A stretch of DNA of 64,000 bases from a virus. The position numbers and the translations under genes are program-made. Each line of letters begins with the position of its first letter. Within the stretch, counting starts at the first letter, position 1. The stretch spans positions 1 to 64,000 of the IMG/VR virus record IMGVR_UViG_3300025030_000054; one strand, 5' to 3'. Shown in pieces: positions 21,291 through 28,291 of the stretch. Below the pieces are notes generated by a model. The model did no database searches and was not told the origin of the DNA. It saw only the letters and a program-made list of their open reading frames with translations.

Positions 21291-21647
21291 ATGAAAAAGC
21301 ACATAAAAGTTAGTGCTAAATATAACAGAGATGGAGAGACTTTTACGTTGACTGTTAAGGAGATGACTCATCCTTCTGTGTTTGACTTTGGAGGTGGCCA
21401 GTCCGAAGTGACCTCAGAGTATAGAGTCAAGATGTTTGTTCATGGAAATACTTTGTTAGCTTTTAACGGACTTACTGGTTTTGGTGACTCGGAGTTTACC
21501 TTAAGAGCTTGGTCAGCACCTAAAGAAGTCACAAAAGTTTTCGTACTAAACTCCCAAGAATCTGAAAACACAATGACCCTTCCTGTTAAATACTGGCCGG
21601 ATTTAAGGGAAGCTATTAAGGCTTACAATGAATTTTACTCTGAATGA
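21291..21647 (+). CDS. MKHLK-family protein 1
   Basis: 118 aa, first of 14 genes sharing one unknown fold. N-terminal strand KKHIKVSAKYN, second strand TFTLTVKEMTH, a conserved FDFGG, variable centre, then LPVKYWPDLREAIKAYNEF at the C-terminus. Two beta strands plus a C-terminal helix recur in all copies. Function unknown. A palindrome copy lies directly upstream. Confidence 0.82.
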   Translation: MKKHIKVSAKYNRDGETFTLTVKEMTHPSVFDFGGGQSEVTSEYRVKMFVHGNTLLAFNGLTGFGDSEFTLRAWSAPKEVTKVFVLNSQESENTMTLPVKYWPDLREAIKAYNEFYSE

Positions 21648-21662
21648 AAATAGGAGAATTAT

Positions 21663-21854
21663 ATGAAACAGAGTACTAAAGACGAGGTAAAAGTCGTTAA
21701 GGTTATAAATTCTTGCGTTACTTTTGAGCAGTGGTGGGTGGCTAGAGAGATGGTTAAGAATTGGGACAGGATGCACTGGGAGAAGTGGCGTAGCAGTCCT
21801 TTGTGGAAGATACTTAACAGAAAATACAAAAAACTTATCTATAAGGAGAACTAA
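21663..21854 (+). CDS. Small Trp-rich basic protein
   Basis: 63 aa, TFEQWWVAREMVKNW and MHWEKWRSS give seven Trp residues in one helical stretch. ATAGGAG upstream. Unknown. Confidence 0.7.
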   Translation: MKQSTKDEVKVVKVINSCVTFEQWWVAREMVKNWDRMHWEKWRSSPLWKILNRKYKKLIYKEN

Positions 21855-21855
21855 A

Positions 21856-22308
21856 ATGGACAGATTCGCTGATGCTAAAGTTGGTGATAAGGTTTATGAT
21901 AGAGTGTATGGTTTTGGTAAAGTGAAAGCAACACACCCATATAGTAATAAAGACCAGCTTCCGTTAAAGATAGACTTCCACAAACACATAGGGACACATT
22001 CTTATAGCAGTTGTGGGAAGTCCTACCTCCACGCGGAAGAAGCCACCCTCTTCTATGTAGACGGTGGCAACAAATACGCCGAAAAGAGGCCCATTCCAAA
22101 AGTGCCTTGGGATAAAGTTCCGGTTGATACTAAGATTATAGTCGGCGGCGATATGAAGAGGTATTACGCTGGATTTAAGCATTTCTATCCCGTAGGGCTG
22201 ACTTCTTGGACTAATGGAATACCTGTAGAGAAATTTGGCTCTCACATCGTAGTCTTGGCAGAAGAAATAACAATCGACGGCGTAGTTTATCCTATAGGGA
22301 GTAAATAA
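21856..22308 (+). CDS. Hypothetical protein with KOW/SH3-like start
   Basis: 150 aa from ATG at 21856 (AAGGAG). It begins FADAKVGDKVYDRVYGFGKV, the pattern of a small SH3/KOW-like barrel seen in phage and prophage proteins. A second similar module begins VPVDTKIIVGG. It is one of several barrel-type proteins here, with 39456 and the tail of 25964. Unknown role. Confidence 0.78.
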   Translation: MDRFADAKVGDKVYDRVYGFGKVKATHPYSNKDQLPLKIDFHKHIGTHSYSSCGKSYLHAEEATLFYVDGGNKYAEKRPIPKVPWDKVPVDTKIIVGGDMKRYYAGFKHFYPVGLTSWTNGIPVEKFGSHIVVLAEEITIDGVVYPIGSK

Positions 22309-22318
22309 GGAGACTGAA

Positions 22319-23683
22319 ATGTCCACAAAAGCACTTGAAATATGCCTAGAAGTTCACAAACAAAACGGAACTGCCTACATAACCGGAGGGGCTGTTAGAG
22401 ATATGCTTTTGGGGTGGCCTTGCAATGATGTAGACCTTGAAGTGTTCGGAATTTCTCAGGAAACTCTGGAGACTATTTTGAACACTGTCTGTTCTAAGGT
22501 AGATCTTGTAGGCAAATCTTACGGAATTTACAAGGCAGATGGTATTGACGTGGGATTTCCTCGTAGAGACAGAACACATGGAAAAGGGGCTGACGTTGAA
22601 ATTGATCCTTACATGTCAGTTGAAGAAGCTGCTTTGCGGAGAGATCTTACAGTAAATTCCATGTATTTCAACCCGATAACTATGGATATAATTGATCCTT
22701 TTGGTGGTAGGGTAGATTTACAGAGACAACTTGTAGGTATGGTTTCTTATGACACTTTCAACGAAGACCCATTGAGGCCAATTAGAGCAGCTAGGTTTTG
22801 TGCTACTTTGGGTTTATTTCTACACGGTGATACTTTAACGGCTTGCCAAACTGCTGATCGAAACAAAATACACAACTTACCCAAAGAACGTATTTTCGGT
22901 GAACTTGAAAAAGTACTGATGGAAGCAGAATATCCTTCAGTATTCTTCGAAGAACTTGATGACATGGATTTGACTAAAATTCTGTTTCCTGAGTTGCAGC
23001 TAACCAAGCAAATAGAACAAGGCAAATGTTACCACCCGGAAGGCTCTGTTTATGCACATTCACTCTTAGCCCTCGATGTACTACCAATAAAAGAAAGATC
23101 CTTAGATGTTTTATTAGCAATCCTATTTCATGACCTCGGCAAAGCATCTGTAGAAACCGAGGTAAGTGGCGATAAGATCAGTTTTAAAGGTCACGCAGAA
23201 GATCTTACCTTAGCTACCGCTGCAATGGCTAGATTGACGGATGATAAAGAGCTGACCGAAAGTGTGCTTAACCTAATCAAATACCACATGCACCCTTACC
23301 AGTTCAAGAACGGAGTGACTAAAAAGCGGATTAGAAGGTTAGCATCGAAAGTTGATGTTAGAAAACTTATGAAAGTTCACAAAGCAGATCAAAAAGGTAG
23401 GGAATATTCAGAGGAGAATAATAAATATGTCAAAAGAAACAATGAAGTTGCTGCTGAAATTATGGCCGTATTTGAAGAGATTGAAGGAGAAATCGTGCCT
23501 ATTATGCAAGGCAGACACCTCATCGAAGCAGGGTGGGTGCCAGGAAAACATTTCGGCTACATTCTTGCGCAGCTTTACGAGTACCAGTTAGACGGCGAAT
23601 TGGTTGATGTTGCTAGTGGCATGGAACTAGCTCATACGTTGTTTGGCGGGGTGAAGAAATCAACAGTTGTTAAAGGAGCCTGA
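22319..23683 (+). CDS. cca: tRNA nucleotidyltransferase (CCA-adding enzyme) with HD domain
   Basis: 454 aa. It builds or repairs the 3' CCA end of tRNAs using CTP and ATP. The head has the nucleotidyltransferase signature GGAVRD (23-28) and DVDLEV with the metal-binding aspartates (37, 39). RRDLTVNSMYFNP and the ERxxGEL-type motif (KERIFGELEKVL) follow. A C-terminal HD phosphohydrolase domain (HDLGK at about 271) resembles the E. coli-type enzyme. All catalytic residues seem intact. It sits beside an RNA ligase and glutamyl-tRNA synthetase, consistent with tRNA repair during infection. AAGGAG precedes the ATG. Confidence 0.93.
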   Translation: MSTKALEICLEVHKQNGTAYITGGAVRDMLLGWPCNDVDLEVFGISQETLETILNTVCSKVDLVGKSYGIYKADGIDVGFPRRDRTHGKGADVEIDPYMSVEEAALRRDLTVNSMYFNPITMDIIDPFGGRVDLQRQLVGMVSYDTFNEDPLRPIRAARFCATLGLFLHGDTLTACQTADRNKIHNLPKERIFGELEKVLMEAEYPSVFFEELDDMDLTKILFPELQLTKQIEQGKCYHPEGSVYAHSLLALDVLPIKERSLDVLLAILFHDLGKASVETEVSGDKISFKGHAEDLTLATAAMARLTDDKELTESVLNLIKYHMHPYQFKNGVTKKRIRRLASKVDVRKLMKVHKADQKGREYSEENNKYVKRNNEVAAEIMAVFEEIEGEIVPIMQGRHLIEAGWVPGKHFGYILAQLYEYQLDGELVDVASGMELAHTLFGGVKKSTVVKGA

Positions 23684-23685
23684 AA

Positions 23686-24093
23686 ATGATTATCTCAAAA
23701 TCTGGATTGCCGCACGCCGAGCAGTATTTAGTGGCCTTGAAAGAACTACGTCAGCAGTATTTGGATTGGCGACGTGGCTCTGTGACGTGCCCTTTGTGTT
23801 GTGTACTTCGAGATTGTTCTGAGTGCCCTTGGCGAACACTTACGGGAGCGAATTGTTTCAGTAGCTTACGGGGTCTAAAACAGAAAAACAAAATTCTAAG
23901 AAAATTCAAGTTTCTAAGAAAAATTGCTCTAAAAATTAACCGACCAATAGCCAAAAGAATCAAAGAGCTGGACCTTTGGATAGCTATTTACAAGCAGTAC
24001 ATCCACTACATCAAAAGAGGTATGCCGCCAGAACTCGCCATGAAACTTACTAAATCACTTTACGGAGACCTTCTAAATGAGGCTAGAAATTAA
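23686..24093 (+). CDS. Cys-rich basic hypothetical protein
   Basis: 135 aa. The N-terminal half holds CPLCCVLRDCSECPW, likely a zinc or Fe-S cluster site, then a further Cys. The C-terminal half is a very basic helix (RKFKFLRKIALKINR). This CPLC...C..CPW pattern recurs in phage proteins of unknown function. It follows cca by three bases and overlaps the next gene. Confidence 0.77.
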   Translation: MIISKSGLPHAEQYLVALKELRQQYLDWRRGSVTCPLCCVLRDCSECPWRTLTGANCFSSLRGLKQKNKILRKFKFLRKIALKINRPIAKRIKELDLWIAIYKQYIHYIKRGMPPELAMKLTKSLYGDLLNEARN

Positions 24094-24253
24094 CCTAGGA
24101 ATACTAAAGTTCAGTCTCAGCAAGTCAGGACTCCGTGTAGGAACCAAGATAGGAGATACTTACGTCTCAAAAAGAGTTGTGAAAACTGGTGCTGTGAGTA
24201 AAAAGAAAGAGAAATTGGTAATTACCGAAAAAGCTGCTAAGCGTGTGAAATAG
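24077..24253 (+). CDS. 58-aa DUF4236-like protein
   Basis: ATG at 24077 inside the end of the previous gene, ACGGAG upstream. LGILKFSLSKSGLRVGTK matches the pattern of DUF4236 (short beta protein, often SLSKSGxSxSxG). The C-terminus contains the dispersed palindrome as coding sequence (KLVITEK). Unknown role. Confidence 0.6.
   Translation: MRLEINLGILKFSLSKSGLRVGTKIGDTYVSKRVVKTGAVSKKKEKLVITEKAAKRVK
24217..24226. promoter_or_regulatory. GGTAATTACC palindrome, copy 16
   Basis: Lies inside the 3' coding end of the 24077 gene (TTG GTA ATT ACC), about 55 bases ahead of the RNA ligase binding site. Confidence 0.62.
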
Positions 24254-24290
24254 TTCAGACGCTAACTAAGACCCCAAAAGGAGATCTGAG

Positions 24291-24842
24291 ATGGAACAGA
24301 ACGAAGAATTTGTAAGCTTCCCCAAAATGCCGAGGCTTTCCCGCGATGTAGTAGTGACTGAGAAGATCGACGGAACAAACGCACAGGTTTTTATCACAGA
24401 CGATTTCAGGATGTTTGTTGGTAGCCGTAATAAATGGATTCAGCCAGGCAAACAAGACAATGCGGGTTTTGCCGGATGGTGCGAGGCAAATAAAGAAGAA
24501 CTCATGAAGCTCGGCCCAGGAAGGCACTTTGGTGAGTGGTGGGGAAAAGGCATTCAGAGAGGTTATGGATTGTCTGAAAAGAAATTCTCCCTATTCAATG
24601 CAGAACGTTGGGCAGACCCCTCAGTACGCCCTGCTTGCTGCGACGTAGTGCCTGTGTTGTATAAAGGACCGTTTGATACGGCAGCTATCGAGGAAGTTTT
24701 GAGGAAGCTGAAAGAATCTGGTAGCGTAGCTGCACCGGGATTTATGAATCCTGAAGGGATTATCGTCTACCACACCGCTGGAAACTTTGGCATGAAAAAG
24801 ACCATTGATAATGATGGTATGCCTAAATCTCTGGTAAAGTAA
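24291..24842 (+). CDS. RNA ligase (Rnl2/DRB0094-like)
   Basis: 183 aa. Motif I KIDGTN (about residues 25-30) holds the lysine that becomes adenylated. GRHFGEWWGKGIQ (motif III region), PEGIIVYH (motif IV) and MKKT (motif V) follow in order. The compact size without extra domains fits the short Rnl2/DRB0094-like branch, which seals nicked or broken RNA. It lies downstream of cca and upstream of gltX. The likely task is rejoining tRNAs cut by host anticodon nucleases (inference). Confidence 0.87.
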   Translation: MEQNEEFVSFPKMPRLSRDVVVTEKIDGTNAQVFITDDFRMFVGSRNKWIQPGKQDNAGFAGWCEANKEELMKLGPGRHFGEWWGKGIQRGYGLSEKKFSLFNAERWADPSVRPACCDVVPVLYKGPFDTAAIEEVLRKLKESGSVAAPGFMNPEGIIVYHTAGNFGMKKTIDNDGMPKSLVK

Positions 24843-24898
24843 CTTCGTAGGTTAACCCAAAGAATTACCAACTAAGACCCCAAAAGGAGAATCTTACA

Positions 24899-25261
24899 AT
24901 GGCTAAAAACAAAACTGAAAATGAAGTGGTGAAGTCCTCATCAACTGGTAAAGGGATGACAGGCGAAATCGAGTGCATTTGTAATCGCTGCCAAGCAGTT
25001 ATGAAAGTAACCACAGGAAAGTTCTACACGAAAGCTGTTCCTGCGAGAGCTGCGGTTCCTGCTAAATCGGAACTCAAAGACAAAGAGGGTAACGTTCTTC
25101 GTGAGGCTGTAGCTGCCAAGCCTTTCTTTCCGGGCCGTAGTCTGAGGCACTTCGATATCGTTTCAGGCGGTTGCGACGGCACGCTTTCTACAGTTAACCA
25201 GAAGAAACCTAAGCTGCATAAGAAGTCGCGGGACAAGGCTATTAAGAACAAGCAGAAGTAG
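24899..25261 (+). CDS. Hypothetical protein with Cys site and basic tail
   Basis: 120 aa. CICNRCQA (about residues 27-32), later GGCDG, a mid repeat of VPARAAVPAK and a basic tail (KKSRDKAIKNKQK). Shares the AACTAAGACCCCAAAAGGAG leader with the RNA ligase gene, a local duplication of a gene start region. Unknown. Confidence 0.75.
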   Translation: MAKNKTENEVVKSSSTGKGMTGEIECICNRCQAVMKVTTGKFYTKAVPARAAVPAKSELKDKEGNVLREAVAAKPFFPGRSLRHFDIVSGGCDGTLSTVNQKKPKLHKKSRDKAIKNKQK

Positions 25262-25319
25262 TGGATTTCTGAGAACTTTGTGCAGATTAATTAAAATAAC
25301 TGACTAAAAGGAGGAAGTT

Positions 25320-25706
25320 ATGGAATGGTGGCATATTTATTTGTTTACTAGGTTGGATTCGGTAAATGGTATGGTCAGCGATGTTATTTCCATTCTCGGC
25401 CCTGTTTTATTAGTTGCACTTTCGGTGCTTTTACTTTATTACAATGAGATAAAGAGCCTCAATGCTTTGCCTAGTTTTATGAAAATACTGAAGATAGCGA
25501 TAGCTGTATTTTGTTTTTTCTTACTAGGATCTATTCTTATTCCTACCCAGAAAGAAGCCGCAGCAATTTACCTTCTACCTAAACTTGCTAAGAGTGACTT
25601 TGCAAAGGAAGCACAGCAGATCCCTGCAGAAGCGGCTAAACTGATGAGGATGAAACTGGAGGCTTGGGTATCTGACATGGAGCCTAAGAAAGCTGAAGGT
25701 AAGTAA
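25320..25706 (+). CDS. Two-span membrane protein
   Basis: 128 aa. Hydrophobic segments at about residues 19-42 (VISILGPVLLVALSVLLLYY) and 53-73 (KILKIAIAVFCFFLLG), then a long helical cytoplasmic tail (AEAAKLMRMKLEAW). AAGGAGG precedes the ATG. Could be an inner-membrane effector; no family recognised. Confidence 0.77.
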   Translation: MEWWHIYLFTRLDSVNGMVSDVISILGPVLLVALSVLLLYYNEIKSLNALPSFMKILKIAIAVFCFFLLGSILIPTQKEAAAIYLLPKLAKSDFAKEAQQIPAEAAKLMRMKLEAWVSDMEPKKAEGK

Positions 25707-25723
25707 GTATTTCTTGAGACTTT

Positions 25724-25733
25724 GGTAATTACC
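25724..25733. promoter_or_regulatory. GGTAATTACC palindrome, copy 17
   Basis: Context ACTTTGGTAATTACCTATTT, 33 bases ahead of the 25767 start. Confidence 0.7.
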
Positions 25734-25766
25734 TATTTTTACACAAACAACTAAACGAGGTAGACA

Positions 25767-25931
25767 ATGCCTAAGAATAAAGACAGAGTGGTAACTGTAA
25801 TGGTAGTGCATACAGCAGCAAACGGTGAAGAAGTTATCAAATCGTTAAATCTTAAAATACCAGACGGCGTATTAGCGAGAAACTTTGCAGCCACTACGTT
25901 TGCAGTCATCGAGAGTTTACTGACCGACTAA
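25767..25931 (+). CDS. 54-aa hypothetical protein
   Basis: ATG at 25767 with CGAGGT upstream. RVVTVMVVHTAANGEEVIKS then GVLARNFAATTFAVIESLL; a beta-alpha mini-domain. Unknown. Confidence 0.65.
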   Translation: MPKNKDRVVTVMVVHTAANGEEVIKSLNLKIPDGVLARNFAATTFAVIESLLTD

Positions 25932-25963
25932 ACTAAACTAAACTAAATCAAAGGAGAACTAGA

Positions 25964-27064
25964 ATGAAACACATCAAATTCACTGCTACACCCGTTGGCC
26001 CGGATTTTCAGACGGTAGAAGTGGTTATTGTGGAACAGAGTCATGTGCGAGAGCGGTTTGGGATTGGCGGTTCTGATAGGTTTAAGGCGAGCAATGGAAT
26101 GGAACTTCGCAGTATAGCCTGCCCTGAAATATACAGAAACTATATTTGTGTCAGGGGCGATTTAACCTGTGGTAATGACAACAAACTCATCTTCACCACC
26201 TCAGAATACAACAAATTTCGGGAAGCTGCAGAGGAGTACAACGAGTATTTTAAAGACAAACCCAAAAGCAAAAAGCCACAACGTCTTAGGGTCCACGCAG
26301 AAGCTATTGGCCCGGACTTCAAAAATGTGTCTGTGACTGTAGTTGAACAGAGTTGCTTTGAGGGGCAGTTTGGGAATAAGTTTATCTATGAAAAGATAGG
26401 AGATTTTGTACACGGAAAAGTCAGACTTTGCTCTAGTACCGGAGGCAGTGGGGTGAATTTTTTAGAATTTTTTGTTCCATCTGAGTACAAAAACAAAGGA
26501 CTCATCGGAACCTTCTATGTAGCTAACAAAGTGACTAAAGAGGACAAGGAAAAGCTTAAAACTGTTGTTACTGTGGAAGTGTGGCAGGAGATTTTGAAGA
26601 CTGTTGAGGTGTTTAATAAGGAGTTTTGCGAGGATATTTCTGAGACGGAGCTTGCTGAGATTCCTGTGGAGAAGAAGCCCGAGGTTCAGAAAGATAGGTA
26701 TTTTGTAAGGACTAAAAGTAACAGCTCAAATCATAACTTCGCAGCGGGACTTGTAGGCAAGGTCGTAAAAGAATCCAACAGCGGAAGATCTGTTACGGTA
26801 ACTCTCCCTAACGGACAAACAAGTAATTGGCTCAAAGAAAACTGCGTGGAAATCACTGAGATCCCTGTGGTAGAGAAGAAGAGGTGGTTTGTTAGGACTA
26901 AACCTAATCGCTATGCTATTGCTGGTATTATCGCCTCCGTAGGGACTGTTGGGAAATTTGTTCAAGGTAGCGTGGGTGGGGTACACGTAAAGTTGCCTAG
27001 CGGTAAAACTGAATTCTGGGATAGTGAGAACTGCGTCGAGGTTAGGGATCTTCCTAATGTGTAG
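25964..27064 (+). CDS. MKHLK-family double domain fused to two SH3-like repeats (protein 2)
   Basis: 366 aa. Two family domains in tandem: residues 1-98 (MKHIKFTATPVG ... AAEEYNEYFK) and about 105-225 (RLRVHAEAIGPD ... EVFNKEFCE). Two repeats follow, each about 50 residues (RYFVRTKSNSS ... NWLKENCVEI and RWFVRTKPNRY ... FWDSENCVEV), like small beta barrels. It is the only gene with the family domain fused to something else and hence the best clue to function: the barrels may direct the domain to a nucleic acid or protein target. Confidence 0.82.
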   Translation: MKHIKFTATPVGPDFQTVEVVIVEQSHVRERFGIGGSDRFKASNGMELRSIACPEIYRNYICVRGDLTCGNDNKLIFTTSEYNKFREAAEEYNEYFKDKPKSKKPQRLRVHAEAIGPDFKNVSVTVVEQSCFEGQFGNKFIYEKIGDFVHGKVRLCSSTGGSGVNFLEFFVPSEYKNKGLIGTFYVANKVTKEDKEKLKTVVTVEVWQEILKTVEVFNKEFCEDISETELAEIPVEKKPEVQKDRYFVRTKSNSSNHNFAAGLVGKVVKESNSGRSVTVTLPNGQTSNWLKENCVEITEIPVVEKKRWFVRTKPNRYAIAGIIASVGTVGKFVQGSVGGVHVKLPSGKTEFWDSENCVEVRDLPNV

Positions 27065-27074
27065 TGATGGTTGG

Positions 27075-27143
27075 TAGGTAGTTGAAAGTGTAGTTGATAG
27101 GTAGTTGAAAGTGTAGTTGATAGGTAGTTGAAAGTGTAGTTGA
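27075..27143. repeat. Three exact 23-bp tandem repeats
   Basis: Units at 27075-27097, 27098-27120 and 27121-27143, each TAGGTAGTTGAAAG then TGTAGTTGA. Immediately after the stop of the 366-aa gene and just before a large hairpin. Confidence 0.85.
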
Positions 27144-27153
27144 AAGGATAAGG

Positions 27154-27197
27154 GAAGGGACTTAAATAATTATTTAGGTAGTTATTTAAGTCCCTTC
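27154..27197. terminator. 16-bp hairpin between converging genes
   Basis: GAAGGGACTTAAATAA (27154-27169) pairs perfectly with TTATTTAAGTCCCTTC (27182-27197), 12-base loop. It lies between a plus-strand gene and a minus-strand homing endonuclease. The U-tract is weak, so function as a terminator is likely but not certain. Confidence 0.65.
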
Positions 27198-27332
27198 AAC
27201 TAAGAACTAGTGGCTTTTTCTATTGGCTTTATCTTAATAATCTTTTTAGATTGATGGAATAAAGGCTGTAGGAATTGGTATTAGATTTGAGTTTGTTTTA
27301 TGGTTTGTTAATTTGTTTGTTAGATAATATTG

Positions 27333-28157
27333 TTAGGCAGCTTGTTTTACTGCCTGATTAGAGTCATATGATATTGTGTCCTGAGAAGTATATGGAATTA
27401 TGCTTGTATCAATGCCAAGATGATAGTCGAGAATTTGAGTGAGATTGTCAATGTCTTTGTAGGATATTACTAACAGTTTAATGTTGTTTTTAAGTGCGTA
27501 GTCGATCTTGAGTTGATCGCGGTATTTTATTACCTCTAAATTCTTTTTCATAGTCTCTTCAGACCTATCTGAACCGAAACTAGTTGGAAAAAAATGTTGT
27601 ATTCCGCGGCTCTCGCAGAGAATTTCCGCTTCAGGTAAGTAGAAGTCATATCTCAAAGACATTCCGGTAAGGTTATTTTTCAAGTCTGGGAATGTCTTTT
27701 CACGTTTGTATTTTATGTTTCGTAGGTTGAGATACCCTGCAAGTTTTATTTCAAATTTAGAGCTACTACAGAATCTGCAACCGTCTCCTCTACGTATATG
27801 TCGTCCGAAATTTTGTGTAAACACTCCGTGATGTGGGCATATAATAGAAACTTTTCTCTTAGAACCTTTATACGTTGTAGGGTCAATTAGGGAATAATCG
27901 TACTTCGACTGATGAATAATATTCGCACGTCTTATTTGCTCCTCTAAAGGTATTGTTTTGGCTGTGTTTGCACAAGACGGACAGCCAGCACCGCGAAGAT
28001 GCGCGTTAGGCGACTGAGAGAACTCTCCATGAATTCGGCAGATAATAGGTACTTTGACCTTGTTTTGAGTGTAGACTACCTTAGAGTAGTCGTAAGTGTC
28101 TCCATATAGTGCCGCGGCATCCGATATAAACTCTTCTGTTGTTTTTCTTTTACCCAT
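27333..28157 (-). CDS. Vsr/EDxHD-like homing endonuclease with DUF723-type zinc repeats
   Basis: 274 aa from ATG at 28157 (AAGGAAC upstream). Two DNA-binding repeats have the TEEFISDAAALYGDTYDYS ... CPSC and NFGRHIRRGDGCRFC layout. A Vsr/PD-(D/E)XK-like nuclease follows (EIKLAGYLNLRNIKYKRE, LRYDFYLPE, then ESRGIQHFFP). Such genes are freestanding homing endonucleases. This one interrupts the plus-strand array in the opposite direction just before gltX, so gltX or its flank is the probable target. Confidence 0.8.
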   Translation of the reverse strand: MGKRKTTEEFISDAAALYGDTYDYSKVVYTQNKVKVPIICRIHGEFSQSPNAHLRGAGCPSCANTAKTIPLEEQIRRANIIHQSKYDYSLIDPTTYKGSKRKVSIICPHHGVFTQNFGRHIRRGDGCRFCSSSKFEIKLAGYLNLRNIKYKREKTFPDLKNNLTGMSLRYDFYLPEAEILCESRGIQHFFPTSFGSDRSEETMKKNLEVIKYRDQLKIDYALKNNIKLLVISYKDIDNLTQILDYHLGIDTSIIPYTSQDTISYDSNQAVKQAA

Positions 28158-28213
28158 TTGCATGTTCCTTACAGTAGAAATAGTCGAACGCAACCTATTG
28201 TAATTACGTTCAC

Positions 28214-28225
28214 CTTATTATATAC
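28214..28225 (-). promoter_or_regulatory. GTATATAATAAG box upstream of homing endonuclease
   Basis: Minus strand GTATATAATAAG, 57 bases ahead of the endonuclease start. Identical boxes precede the GIY-YIG gene (52903) and the MerR-like/HNH pair (58818). Confidence 0.55.
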
Positions 28226-28256
28226 ATAATACTCATTAAATTTATTACCTGAAAAT

Positions 28257-28266
28257 GGTAATTACC
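28257..28266. promoter_or_regulatory. GGTAATTACC palindrome, copy 18
   Basis: Context AAAATGGTAATTACCTAAAT, 12 bases ahead of AAAGGAG of gltX. Confidence 0.73.
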
Positions 28267-28291
28267 TAAATCAACTAAAAGGAGACGAGAG

